Translations under genes and position numbers: made by a program | Source: Acidobacteriota bacterium | GTDB taxonomy: Bacteria > Acidobacteriota > Thermoanaerobaculia > Multivoradales > JBCCEF01 | Direction of reading: 5' to 3' | DNA length: 64,000 nt | Assembly (NCBI GenBank): GCA_039030395.1 | Contig: JBCCEF010000007.1 | Coordinates: 62,001-126,000, forward strand | In this document: positions 18,172 through 25,723 of the stretch, piece after piece | How positions within the stretch are numbered: position 1 is the first letter of the stretch | Layout of the letters: each line of letters opens with the position of its first letter | Notes under the pieces: generated by a model | The model's database searches: none | The model's input: only the letters and a program-made list of their open reading frames with translations | Told to the model about the DNA's origin: nothing

Positions 18172-18876
18172 TCAAGGCTCGTCGGCGGGGGCCTTCCAGG
18201 GCGCCGCCAGCACCGCCTCGGCGCCGACCGGATGGAGACTGGCGGAGCCAACTTTCTCCTCAGCGCCGCGAAATACCCCCTGGAGCCGCAGGATCGGCCG
18301 CCCCTCGCGCTGGTACTTGGCCTCGTAGTTGGTGCGCGGTCCCTCCGGCCAGGGCTCCCGGCGGCGTTCCACTTCGAGCTCGGGGTGACCGATCAGCAGG
18401 TCTGCCACCAGTTCACCGTAATCCAGAAAATCGGTGGCGAACCACAACCGCCCGCCGGGCTTGAGCAGGCCGAGCACCAGATCCACCGTTTCGCCGTCGA
18501 ACAGACGGCGCTTGTGGTGCCGAGCCTTGGGCCAGGGGTCCGGGAAGTACACGTGGAGGTCCGAGGCGAAACCCGCGGGCAGCACCGCCGACAGCAGGTA
18601 GAGCGCCTCGCCGCGCAGCACCAGCAGATTCTCAACCCCCCGTTTGCGCGCCCGAGCGACCAACATGCGGTAGTACTCGGTAACCATCTCCACCCCGAGA
18701 AAACGCCGCTCCGGCGACTCCTGGGAACGGCGCAGCAGGTACTTGCCCTTGCCAAACCCCAGCTCGACTTCCCATTCGCCGCCTCCCGGCACCAGGGAAT
18801 CCAGAACGAGCGGTGCGCCCGTTTCGGCGAGGCGGATCTCTCCCCGGGGGGTATCTACCAATACAGGATTGGGCAT
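18172..18876 (-). CDS. trmB: tRNA (guanine-46-N7)-methyltransferase
   Basis: TrmB methylates G46 in the variable loop of tRNA using SAM. The 234-residue protein has the SAM-binding segment VELGFGKGKYL, ERRFLGVEM, and the family-defining VYFPDPWPKARHHKRRL. A GGAG-type ribosome site precedes the ATG. It reads in the same direction as the ABC gene, with a 41-base gap. Confidence 0.95.
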   Translation of the reverse strand: MPNPVLVDTPRGEIRLAETGAPLVLDSLVPGGGEWEVELGFGKGKYLLRRSQESPERRFLGVEMVTEYYRMLVARARKRGVENLLVLRGEALYLLSAVLPAGFASDLHVYFPDPWPKARHHKRRLFDGETVDLVLGLLKPGGRLWFATDFLDYGELVADLLIGHPELEVERRREPWPEGPRTNYEAKYQREGRPILRLQGVFRGAEEKVGSASLHPVGAEAVLAAPWKAPADEP

Positions 18877-19018
18877 GGGTCGGGCTCCTCAGGAAGGCGT
18901 CAGTCTAGCAGGGGGCCAACCTCGGCGGCCGGCAGGCGATCACTGCCTCGGGATCGACCGAAGCGCGCGCTAGCGCCTGTGAGGATTTCAGGACATCTGG
19001 CTGCTACAGTGGAATCCG

Positions 19019-19192
19019 ATGAAGGTTCCAGCAGCGAAATCAGAGAATGAGAAGGCCGCCGCGACAGCCGATCCGGATCGGCTGATGCGCACCTGCCCGA
19101 TCTGCGGCAAGGAGCTGGCGGAACGCAAGTGCAAGCTGTACTGCCCGGATCCGGTATGCGGCTACTTCCTATCCTGTGCCGACTACTACTGA
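19019..19192 (+). CDS. 57-residue zinc-ribbon-like protein upstream of msrP
   Basis: This small frame reads MKVPAAKSENEKAAATADPD, then a cysteine-rich part with CPICGKELAERKCKLYC and CGYFLSCADYY. Six cysteines, including a CPIC knuckle, suggest a zinc-bound fold. TACAGT ends eight bases before the ATG and no Shine-Dalgarno sequence is seen. msrP follows 50 bases later in the same direction. The function is unknown; the ordered cysteines and the sharp end make it a credible gene. Confidence 0.7.
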   Translation: MKVPAAKSENEKAAATADPDRLMRTCPICGKELAERKCKLYCPDPVCGYFLSCADYY

Positions 19193-19242
19193 GACCCGAA
19201 GCGCACAATAAGCGCGGCGGGGCATCGTCTGGAGGCTGACCC

Positions 19243-20268
19243 ATGTCCAACATCCGCATCCCCCGCCCCTGGGAAATCTCCGAGAAGCTGGCGACGCCGG
19301 AGTCCGTCTACTGGTCCCGGCGCCAGGTGCTCTCGGCCCTCGGCCTCGGCACCCTCGGCATGGCAATGCCGCTGGCAGCCTGTACCCCGGGAAGTGGTCG
19401 AGGCGGCGCCAAGGCGGGTGCCGAGGGTAGCGAAACGCCCTCCCGTGGGATGACCGACCCGGCCATCGGCTCGCGCTTCGCGGACCAGTTCCCGGCCGCA
19501 CGCAACGCCGCCTACGACCTCGGCGGCCGCCCGCTGACGGCGGAGGACGTCTCCGCCCGCTACAACAACTTCTACGAATTCACCACCACCAAGGACCGCG
19601 TCTGGAAGCTCGCCAAGGACTACCAGCTTCCGCCCTGGAAGATCGAGGTCGACGGCCTGGTCAAGAAGGCCCGCACCCTCGACCTGGACGACCTCTTCGG
19701 CCGCTTCTCCCTGGAAGAGCGCCTCTACCGCTTCCGCTGCGTCGAGCGTTGGGCCATGCAGGTGCCGTGGACCGGCTTTCCGCTCAAGGATTTGATCCGC
19801 TTCCTGGAACCGATGCCGTCGGCCAAGTTCGTGCGTTTCGTCACCCTCCTCGACAAAAAGGGCCTGCCGGGACAGCGCAAGGAGCCGTGGTACCCGTGGC
19901 CCTACTTCGAGGCGCTGCGCATGGACGAGGCGATGCACGATCTGGCCTTCGTGGTGGTCGGCAGCTACGGCCACGCCCTGCCGATGCAGCACGGCGCCCC
20001 GCTGCGCCTGGCGATCCCCTGGAAATACGGCTACAAGAGCCCCAAGTCGATCGTTCGCATCGAGTTCACCAAAGAGCAACCGGGCACCTTCTGGTACGAC
20101 CTCCAGCCGCGAGAGTACGGTTTCTACTCGAACGTTGACCCGGGCAAGCCGCACCCGCGCTGGAGCCAGGCCGAGGAGACGGACATCGGCACCCAGGAAG
20201 TGCGAAAGACCGAGCTGTACAACGGCTACCAGCAGGTGGCGAGCCTGTACGACGGAAAAGAGTTCTAG
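19243..20268 (+). CDS. msrP: Protein-methionine-sulfoxide reductase catalytic subunit MsrP (YedY-type)
   Basis: MsrP is a periplasmic molybdopterin enzyme that repairs oxidised methionine in envelope proteins. The 341-residue precursor has a twin-arginine signal (SRRQVLSALGLG, about residues 25-36). The oxidoreductase molybdopterin domain has the molybdenum-ligand cysteine in RFRCVERWAMQVPW, then WPYFEALRMDEAMHDL and IPWKYGYKSPKSIV. A GGAGG site precedes the ATG. No msrQ membrane partner follows in this window, so the electron donor is not evident. The stop codon lies inside a stem-loop repeat. Confidence 0.95.
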   Translation: MSNIRIPRPWEISEKLATPESVYWSRRQVLSALGLGTLGMAMPLAACTPGSGRGGAKAGAEGSETPSRGMTDPAIGSRFADQFPAARNAAYDLGGRPLTAEDVSARYNNFYEFTTTKDRVWKLAKDYQLPPWKIEVDGLVKKARTLDLDDLFGRFSLEERLYRFRCVERWAMQVPWTGFPLKDLIRFLEPMPSAKFVRFVTLLDKKGLPGQRKEPWYPWPYFEALRMDEAMHDLAFVVVGSYGHALPMQHGAPLRLAIPWKYGYKSPKSIVRIEFTKEQPGTFWYDLQPREYGFYSNVDPGKPHPRWSQAEETDIGTQEVRKTELYNGYQQVASLYDGKEF

Positions 20269-20316
20269 CAGGTTGCTGAACCGGCCTTCGGCCTATTCTT
20301 TCAGCTGCCCTGCTAG
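20265..20316 (+). repeat. Stem-loop repeat, copy B, at the msrP stop codon
   Basis: Arms ctagcaggttgctgaa (20265-20280) and ttcagctgccctgctag (20300-20316) enclose an inner hairpin ggccttcggcc. It closely matches copy A read on the minus strand, including the right arm ttcagctgccctgctag. The msrP stop TAG is part of the first arm. Confidence 0.75.
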
Positions 20317-20328
20317 CCATTCTCTCTC

Positions 20329-20422
20329 AGGGGGCTGGGCGCCCCCTCACCCGAAAACACCAAGGTTTTCGGGCTCACCCCATCCTCGGCGGCTTCGCCG
20401 CCGCCTCGCCCTTCGGGCTCGG
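20329..20422 (+). repeat. GC-rich second module of the intergenic repeat, copy B
   Basis: The block starts agggggctgggcgcccc and ends cttcgggctcgg. It is strongly similar to the minus strand of 22723-22819, sharing ggggctgggcgccccctc, tcgggctcacccc and gccgcctcgccc. It contains several nested hairpins (ggggg..ccccc, ccgaaaac..gttttcgg, ggcggcttcgccgcc). It does not look coding. Confidence 0.65.
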
Positions 20423-20470
20423 AGCAGGGCGCCGATGAATCGCCATAGCCAGTTTTTCAGCACCCTGCTC
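20422..20470 (-). repeat. Stem-loop repeat, copy D, after the nitroreductase stop
   Basis: Arms gagcagggcgc (20422-20432) and gcaccctgctc (20460-20470) pair with one mismatch. On the minus strand the first arm, followed by tgaaa, begins two bases after the nitroreductase stop. The motif agcagg(g/t)tgctgaa is the same as in copies A-C. Confidence 0.6.
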
Positions 20471-20472
20471 GA

Positions 20473-21159
20473 TCAGTCGGACGCCGGCCGGGGATTCCAC
20501 AGCGCTACCTCGTCGAGGGACTTGCGCGTGAGGTCCGGCACCGTGGCGCCCGCCGCCGCGTAGCCCACCGGAAAGAGAATGTAGGGCTTCTCGTTCTTCG
20601 GCCGTCCCAGGATCTCGCCGAGAAAGCGCATCGGCGACGGCGTGTGGGTGAGGGTGGAAAGGCCCATCGTGTGGAGCGCTGCGATGAACAGTCCACAGGC
20701 GATGCCGACGCTCTCCTTGACGTAGTAGTTCTTGCGCTTCGAGCCGTCCTCTTCGAAGCCGAACATCTCCTCGAACACCACCACCAGCCAGGGCGCCTCG
20801 GTGAGGTGCGCCTTCTGCCAGGTGGTACCGATCGGCTCCAGGGCCTCCAGCCACTCGTCCGGGAAACGACCGCCCTCATAGTTGGTGCGCTCTTCTTCCT
20901 CCGCCGCTTCGCGGATCACCTTCTTGATCTCCCGGTCATCCACCGCCACAAAGCGCCAAGGCTGCCGGTGAGCCCCGGAGGGCGCCGTCGAGGCCGCACG
21001 GATGGCGAGCTCGATCAATTCCCTCGGCACCGGATCCGGAGCGAAGTCGCGCACGCTGCGGCGGGTGTCCATCGAGTCGTAAAAGGCCTGGCCTCGGCGC
21101 TCCATCGCGGCAGGATCGAGGCGTTCCGGACGATAGGCAATGCGAGGGTATCGGCTCAT
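20473..21159 (-). CDS. Nitroreductase-family flavoprotein, iodotyrosine deiodinase-like
   Basis: A 228-residue FMN-binding protein. The phosphate-binding TRRSVRDF, STAPSGAHRQPWRFVAV and the C-terminal GLSTLTHTPSPMRFL and NEKPYILFPVGY are the signatures of the iodotyrosine deiodinase-like branch of nitroreductases, which in characterised cases reductively dehalogenates halotyrosines. The gene starts three bases after the decarboxylase stop, so the two are probably co-transcribed. Dehalogenation is a family-based inference; a general nitroreductase role is possible. Confidence 0.85.
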   Translation of the reverse strand: MSRYPRIAYRPERLDPAAMERRGQAFYDSMDTRRSVRDFAPDPVPRELIELAIRAASTAPSGAHRQPWRFVAVDDREIKKVIREAAEEEERTNYEGGRFPDEWLEALEPIGTTWQKAHLTEAPWLVVVFEEMFGFEEDGSKRKNYYVKESVGIACGLFIAALHTMGLSTLTHTPSPMRFLGEILGRPKNEKPYILFPVGYAAAGATVPDLTRKSLDEVALWNPRPASD

Positions 21160-21162
21160 GGT

Positions 21163-22623
21163 TCAGTGGGGTCCGTTTCCGGCCCGGAGGGCACCGGAGG
21201 TTTGTTGGATGGTCTGCCACAGATCGGCGAGGTGCCGACGCTCCGTCCGGATGTTGCCGATGGCGACCCGCAGGGTGAAACGGCCGTCCAGCCGGGTGTG
21301 CGACAGGAAGAACCGGCCGGTGGCGTTCAGCTCCGCCATCAGCCGCTCGTTGAGACGATCTTGCTCCACCAGGTCGTCGGCGGTGGCGCGGAAGCAGACC
21401 AGCGCCAGGGGTACCGGCGCCGCCAGTTCATAGCCCGGCGCGGCTTCGATCTCCGCCGCCAGTTCGCGAGCCAGCTCGCAGTGATGGCGGATGCGCCGCG
21501 CCAGCCCTTCGACGCCGAAGGCGCGGATCACCATCCACAGCTTGAGGGCCCGGAAGCGCCGACCGAGCTGAAAACCCAGGTCCATCAGATTGGTGTCGGC
21601 CCCATCGTCGCTCTTCAGGTACTCGGGCACCAGCGAGAAAGCCCGCTTCAGAAGGTCTTCATCGCGCACAAAGAGCACCGAGCAGTCCACCGGTACGAAC
21701 AGCCACTTGTGGGGATTGACCACCAGCGAGTCGCCGTGCTCCATGCCGGCGAAGGCCGGCCGTAGCTCCGGCACGATCGCCGCGGCGCCGCCGTAGGCGG
21801 CGTCGACGTGCAGCCAGAGCTGCTCCCGCCGGCAGGTCTCGACGATCTCCGGCAATGGATCGATGCTGCTGGTGGACGTGGTGCCGGTGGTCGCCACCAC
21901 CGCCATCGGCGTGCGGCCGGCAGCGCGATCCGCCGCGACCGCCTCGGCCAGGAGCCCGGGGTCCATTCGAAAGGCCGCATCGGACGGAATGCGGCGCACC
22001 CCTTCGGTGCCCAGTCCGAGGACGATGGCCGCCTTGTCGATGGAGGAATGGGCCTGGTCACTGGTGTAGACGACGAGCGGCGCCAGATCGTCTCGTCCAG
22101 CCGCGCCACGGCGTCGAATGTCCGCATCGAGGCTCTCCCGAGCCGCCGCCAGGGCGACCAGGGTGCTGGACGACGCCGTGTCGTTGATATGGCCGCGGAA
22201 GGTCTCCGGCAGCCCCATCATCTGCCGCAGCCAGTCGCAGGTGAGGACTTCCAGTTCGGTGGCCGCCGGACCGCTGCGCCACAGCATGGCGTTGACGTTC
22301 AGAGCCGCCGACAGCGCTTCCGCCACCACCCCCGGCCCGGAGCCGCTGATCGCGAAGTAGGCGTGAAAGCCCGGATGATTCCAGTGGGTCACCGCCGGTT
22401 CGATCCGGCACCGGTAGTCGTCGAGGAGGGCGTCCATCCCTTCGCCTTGCTCCGGCGGCCGTGACGGCAGGGCCGCCGTCAGGTCGCCCGGCTCGACTTG
22501 CGCCAAGACCGGAGAGCTTTCGACGCCACCGCTCAGGTAGTCGGCAATATGGTCCGCCGCGCGGTGCAGAGCCGCGCGCAGCTCTTCCGGATCCAGGTCC
22601 CCAAAATCGGTTCGATCGGCCAT
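21163..22623 (-). CDS. PLP-dependent aromatic-L-amino-acid decarboxylase-like protein
   Basis: A 486-residue group II PLP decarboxylase. Conserved segments are THWNHPGFHAYFAISGS, LEVLTCDWLRQMMGLP, the aspartate of HVDAAYGGAA and the PLP lysine in NPHKWLFVPVDC. These place it with decarboxylases of tyrosine, DOPA or tryptophan. I chose MADRTDFGDL as the start; the frame is open upstream but that part is repeat sequence. TTGGCC and TATCCT boxes 18 bases apart lie upstream on the minus strand. It is followed directly by the deiodinase-like nitroreductase. Confidence 0.88.
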   Translation of the reverse strand: MADRTDFGDLDPEELRAALHRAADHIADYLSGGVESSPVLAQVEPGDLTAALPSRPPEQGEGMDALLDDYRCRIEPAVTHWNHPGFHAYFAISGSGPGVVAEALSAALNVNAMLWRSGPAATELEVLTCDWLRQMMGLPETFRGHINDTASSSTLVALAAARESLDADIRRRGAAGRDDLAPLVVYTSDQAHSSIDKAAIVLGLGTEGVRRIPSDAAFRMDPGLLAEAVAADRAAGRTPMAVVATTGTTSTSSIDPLPEIVETCRREQLWLHVDAAYGGAAAIVPELRPAFAGMEHGDSLVVNPHKWLFVPVDCSVLFVRDEDLLKRAFSLVPEYLKSDDGADTNLMDLGFQLGRRFRALKLWMVIRAFGVEGLARRIRHHCELARELAAEIEAAPGYELAAPVPLALVCFRATADDLVEQDRLNERLMAELNATGRFFLSHTRLDGRFTLRVAIGNIRTERRHLADLWQTIQQTSGALRAGNGPH

Positions 22624-22660
22624 AGGAGTCGAAGGATACAGGCCATCAGGATACGAGGCC

Positions 22661-22698
22661 AAAAGAAACGCCCGCCGCGCCATCGAGCGCAGCGGGCG
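22661..22698 (-). terminator. Rho-independent terminator downstream of the DsbA-like gene
   Basis: On the minus strand a 12-bp stem (cgcccgctgcgc / gcgcggcgggcg, one wobble pair, six-base loop, 22669-22698) is followed by TTTCTTTT. It separates the DsbA-like gene and its repeats from the decarboxylase gene. Confidence 0.82.
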
Positions 22699-22722
22699 TC
22701 CTTCAGCTAGTTCATCCAGCGA

Positions 22723-22819
22723 CCGAGCCCAGAGGGCGAGGCGGCAGCACAGCTGCCGTGGACGGGGTGAGCCCGAGGATGCTTTACCTCTCGGGCGAGG
22801 GGGCGCCCAGCCCCCTGGG
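22723..22819 (-). repeat. GC-rich second module of the intergenic repeat, copy C
   Basis: Read on the minus strand it begins cccagggggctgggcgcccc and ends gggctcgg, matching 20329-20422 over most of its length. Inner hairpins differ in sequence but keep pairing (ccgagaggtaaagcatcctcgg against ccgaaaacaccaaggttttcgg), which suggests selection or mechanism at the RNA or DNA structure level. Confidence 0.65.
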
Positions 22820-22827
22820 AACAAACG

Positions 22828-22881
22828 GCAAGCAGGTCTGCTGAAAGCATCCGCGAAGCGGTTCTTCAGCAGCCTGCTTGC
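22828..22881 (-). repeat. Stem-loop repeat, copy C, after the DsbA-like gene
   Basis: Arms gcaagcaggtctgctgaa (22828-22845) and cttcagcagcctgcttgc (22864-22881) enclose ccgcgaagcgg. The hairpin begins five bases past the DsbA-like stop codon. Its layout is the same as copies A and B. Confidence 0.72.
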
Positions 22882-22885
22882 GAGC

Positions 22886-24004
22886 TCAGTCGGCGATGCC
22901 CTTGCGCTCCAGCTCGTCGTCGATCACCTTCGCCACCTGCTCGAAGGGCACGGCGCCGGACAGGGAGCGGCCGTTGATGAACATCGCCGGCGTGCCGGAG
23001 ACACCGGCCTGCGCGCCGGCCTTCATGTCGTCCTTGACGGCCTGGGCGTACTTGTCCGAGTCGAGGCACTCGTTGAAGGCCTCGGTATCCAGGCCGAGCT
23101 GCGAGGCCTGGGCCTTCAACTGGTCGACGCCCAGCTCACGCTGCTTCTCGAACATCAGGTCGTGCATCTCCCAGAACTTGTCCTGATCGTGGGCGCAAAG
23201 GGAAGCCTCGGCGGCCTTCTGGGCGTTGGCATGGATCGACAGCGGGAACTGACGGAAGACGATGCGCACCTTGTCGCCGTACTCCTCCCGCACCTGCGCC
23301 AGGGTCGGATTCACGCGCGAGCAGAAGGGGCACTCGAAATCCGAGAACTCGATGATCGTCACCGGCGCGTCGTCCGGCCCCTTGGAGGGACCGGTGGCGG
23401 CCACCTCGACGCGCGGCGCGTCGAGCAGGACCCGGGCGCTGTACTTCTTGCGCAGCCCCTTCATGTAGTCGGCGCGGGCGGTCTGCTGACGCTCGTTCTG
23501 TAGGTACTGCTTGATCTGACCGGCCACCTGCTCCTTCGGGCGCTGCACTCGGGCCTGATTTTCGGTGTACCAGACATCCACCTCGGCGTCCGTCACCTCG
23601 GTCACCTTGTCGGCGATCTCGGCCTTCTGCAGATCCTCGACGGAAACGCCCTTCTCCTCCGCCTCAGCCTCCAGCATGCGATTCTCGAGAATCTGCTGGA
23701 TGGCGCTCTCCATCACCTGGTGGCGCTGCTGCTTGGCCGTCGCCTGGCAGGAAAGAAGCTGCGTCTCGACCTGGTCGAGGCGGTCCGAGGCCTGTTCTTT
23801 GACATCCGCGGCGGTGATGTTCTCGCCCATCACCGTCGCCATCACCTCGTCGCCACCGCCGGAGCCGTCCGCGCTCGCCACGGCGCCGGTGCTCGGCGCC
23901 GAACACGCCGGCAGCACCCAGCCGCCGGTCAGCACAGCCGCCGTCAAAAGCGCCAGGACAGCACCTCGCGCACTACCGTTTTGGTTCAAAATCCAGTCCT
24001 TCAT
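22886..24004 (-). CDS. Lipoprotein with SurA-like N-domain and DsbA-like thioredoxin domain
   Basis: This 372-residue secreted protein has a lipobox-like LPAC (Cys34). A SurA/PpiC-type N-terminal helical domain follows (about residues 53-185: VMGENITAADVKEQ, IQQILENRMLEAEA, WYTENQARVQRPKEQ). The C-terminal thioredoxin-fold domain of the DsbA/Thioredoxin_4 type (about 200-370) has the active site FECPFC (Cys225 and Cys228) and the cis-proline loop GVSGTPAMFING. No parvulin PPIase domain sits between them. AAGGAG precedes the ATG. It is likely a periplasmic disulfide oxidoreductase with a chaperone-like arm. Confidence 0.88.
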   Translation of the reverse strand: MKDWILNQNGSARGAVLALLTAAVLTGGWVLPACSAPSTGAVASADGSGGGDEVMATVMGENITAADVKEQASDRLDQVETQLLSCQATAKQQRHQVMESAIQQILENRMLEAEAEEKGVSVEDLQKAEIADKVTEVTDAEVDVWYTENQARVQRPKEQVAGQIKQYLQNERQQTARADYMKGLRKKYSARVLLDAPRVEVAATGPSKGPDDAPVTIIEFSDFECPFCSRVNPTLAQVREEYGDKVRIVFRQFPLSIHANAQKAAEASLCAHDQDKFWEMHDLMFEKQRELGVDQLKAQASQLGLDTEAFNECLDSDKYAQAVKDDMKAGAQAGVSGTPAMFINGRSLSGAVPFEQVAKVIDDELERKGIAD

Positions 24005-24106
24005 GTTGTGTGCTCCTTTGCATAAGTCGCAGAAATTCCTACGTTTAGAGAAATTCGCATTGCAGTGGATCGTCGCGGCCTGCGCGAAAATTTGTCGTTC
24101 TTCCTC

Positions 24107-24955
24107 CTACGAAGCAATTCTCGGGCCAGCGGACAGCGCCAGATGGCGACTCACCAACCCTTCGAGAATGCGCTCCGCCGGGATCCCCCGCAGCCGCATC
24201 GGCGGCGCTTCGAGCAGGCCCTCGGCCAGTGCCAGGAGCGGCCCAGCGGGCAGATCGGGCCGTTCGGCGGCGGCCAGCACCGCCGCCGAGGCCAATGACC
24301 AAGGCCGGCCGGCACGCGGATCGTCCCAGGAGGTGCCGGCCAATAGCGCACCGGCGGCAGCCTGCAGGTAGACCGCCGCGCCACTCTCCATCCAGGCACC
24401 GACGGCGCCGGCGAAGGCCTCGGCGATCGGCGCCACCTGTTCTTCCTCCGGCCGCGGGGCGGCGCCGAGGTAGAGCGCCAGCGAACGGCTGCGCAGCGTC
24501 GGCAGGAGATCGAACTGCGACGGGGCGAGCAGGAAGAAGTGGCGCGGCGCCGACTCGCGCGGTTCTTCGAGCACCTTCAGCAGCACATTCGACGCCTCCA
24601 CCGACAGGGACGCCGCATCGGCCACGATGAACACCTGCCCACGCGCCTCGAAGGGCGCGAGTTGCGCCGCCTGCAGCAGGCCCTTGGTGGCATCGACGGA
24701 GGTCGAAGTCCTCAAGTCGCGCTCCAGAACCATGAAATCCGGGTGGAAGGTGTCTGCGCTCTCACCGGGCCAGAGGATGCGGCGGCAGTGTCGGCAGGAG
24801 CCGCAGGGGCGCTCCTCCGGTGCCTCGCCGCACAGCAGGGTACGGGCGAGTTCGAGGGCGGCGGCCTGCCGTTCCTCGGCATGGCCGCCGTGCAGGATCA
24901 CCGATGGGTACAGGCGCCCGGCGCGGGCGGATTCGCGATTCGCTTCGAGCTTCAC
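24107..24955 (-). CDS. holB: DNA polymerase III delta-prime subunit
   Basis: HolB is part of the clamp loader. The 282-residue protein starts at a GTG that overlaps the tmk stop as GTGA. A zinc-module cysteine set is visible (LLCGEAPEERPCGSCRHC). The central IVADAASLSVEASNVLLKVLEEPRE and LLPTLRSRS correspond to the sensor and arginine-finger regions of delta-prime. The P-loop position reads LHGGHAEERQAA and is not a functional Walker A, which is usual for delta-prime. The tmk-holB pairing is common in bacteria. Confidence 0.9.
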   Translation of the reverse strand: MKLEANRESARAGRLYPSVILHGGHAEERQAAALELARTLLCGEAPEERPCGSCRHCRRILWPGESADTFHPDFMVLERDLRTSTSVDATKGLLQAAQLAPFEARGQVFIVADAASLSVEASNVLLKVLEEPRESAPRHFFLLAPSQFDLLPTLRSRSLALYLGAAPRPEEEQVAPIAEAFAGAVGAWMESGAAVYLQAAAGALLAGTSWDDPRAGRPWSLASAAVLAAAERPDLPAGPLLALAEGLLEAPPMRLRGIPAERILEGLVSRHLALSAGPRIAS

Positions 24956-25596
24956 AGCCGGCCCTCCGGCGCGAGATCGAAGATTCTCCGCAGCGCGGCG
25001 CGGGTTTGGCGTTCGGTCTCTTCGAACGGTCCGCTCGAATCGATCACCCAGAAACGGTCCGGCTCGCGTTCCGCCTCGGCCAGGAAGCCCTCCCGCACCC
25101 GCCGGTAAAACTCGAGCCCCTCGGCGTCCAGCCGATCGGATTCTTCGCGGGTGAGATGGCCGCGCTCTCGGGCCACCTCCGGCGGCAGGTCGAACAGCAG
25201 CGTCGCCACCGGCCGCCGGCCGCCGGTCGCCAGATCGTCGACCCGGTCGATCAGATCCCGCGGTACGCCGCGGGCGGCCCCCTGGTAGGCGAGGGTGGAA
25301 TCCGTGAACCGGTCGCACAGCACGTGGACACCGGCGGCGAGGGCCGGGTCGATCTGCTCCAGCAAGTGCTGCCGCCGGCTGGCAAAGACCACCAACAGCT
25401 CCACCGTACCGTCCATCTCCCCCCAGCGGGGATCGAGGAACACGCCGCGCAGCGCATCCCCCAGGGGCGTGCCGCCGGGCTCCTTGGTCACCAGGCATTC
25501 CGCCCCCCGCTCGCGTAGCCACAGGGCGCTGCGTTCGAGGTGCGACGACTTGCCGCTACCGTCCAGCCCTTCAAAACTGATGAAGCGTCCGTTCAT
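24952..25596 (-). CDS. tmk: Thymidylate kinase
   Basis: Tmk phosphorylates dTMP to dTDP. The protein is 214 residues long, with P-loop FEGLDGSGKSS, the EPGGTPLG segment, and LCDRFTDSTLAYQG carrying the DRF motif. I chose the ATG of MNGRFISFEG; upstream residues in the frame are not homologous. TATCGT lies nine bases before the ATG with no ribosome binding site, so the mRNA may be leaderless. It is translationally coupled to holB. Confidence 0.95.
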   Translation of the reverse strand: MNGRFISFEGLDGSGKSSHLERSALWLRERGAECLVTKEPGGTPLGDALRGVFLDPRWGEMDGTVELLVVFASRRQHLLEQIDPALAAGVHVLCDRFTDSTLAYQGAARGVPRDLIDRVDDLATGGRRPVATLLFDLPPEVARERGHLTREESDRLDAEGLEFYRRVREGFLAEAEREPDRFWVIDSSGPFEETERQTRAALRRIFDLAPEGRL

Positions 25597-25723
25597 GCGC
25601 CGCAGACGATAGCACCCGCGGGACTCCAGGCCTTCGCGACATTGACCATCGGCGCCGGCGGTGCGATCCTTCGGAGCCTGTCGGGCCGGTCGCAGATACC
25701 GGTCCCAACCGGGAGCGAGAACC

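Noticed and set aside
20135-20563. 142-residue frame across the msrP end and the repeat
   Set aside because: It is a translation of the repeat element. A similar peptide (GGWAPP...LALxARS) appears in the other copy, which confirms a DNA repeat rather than a gene.
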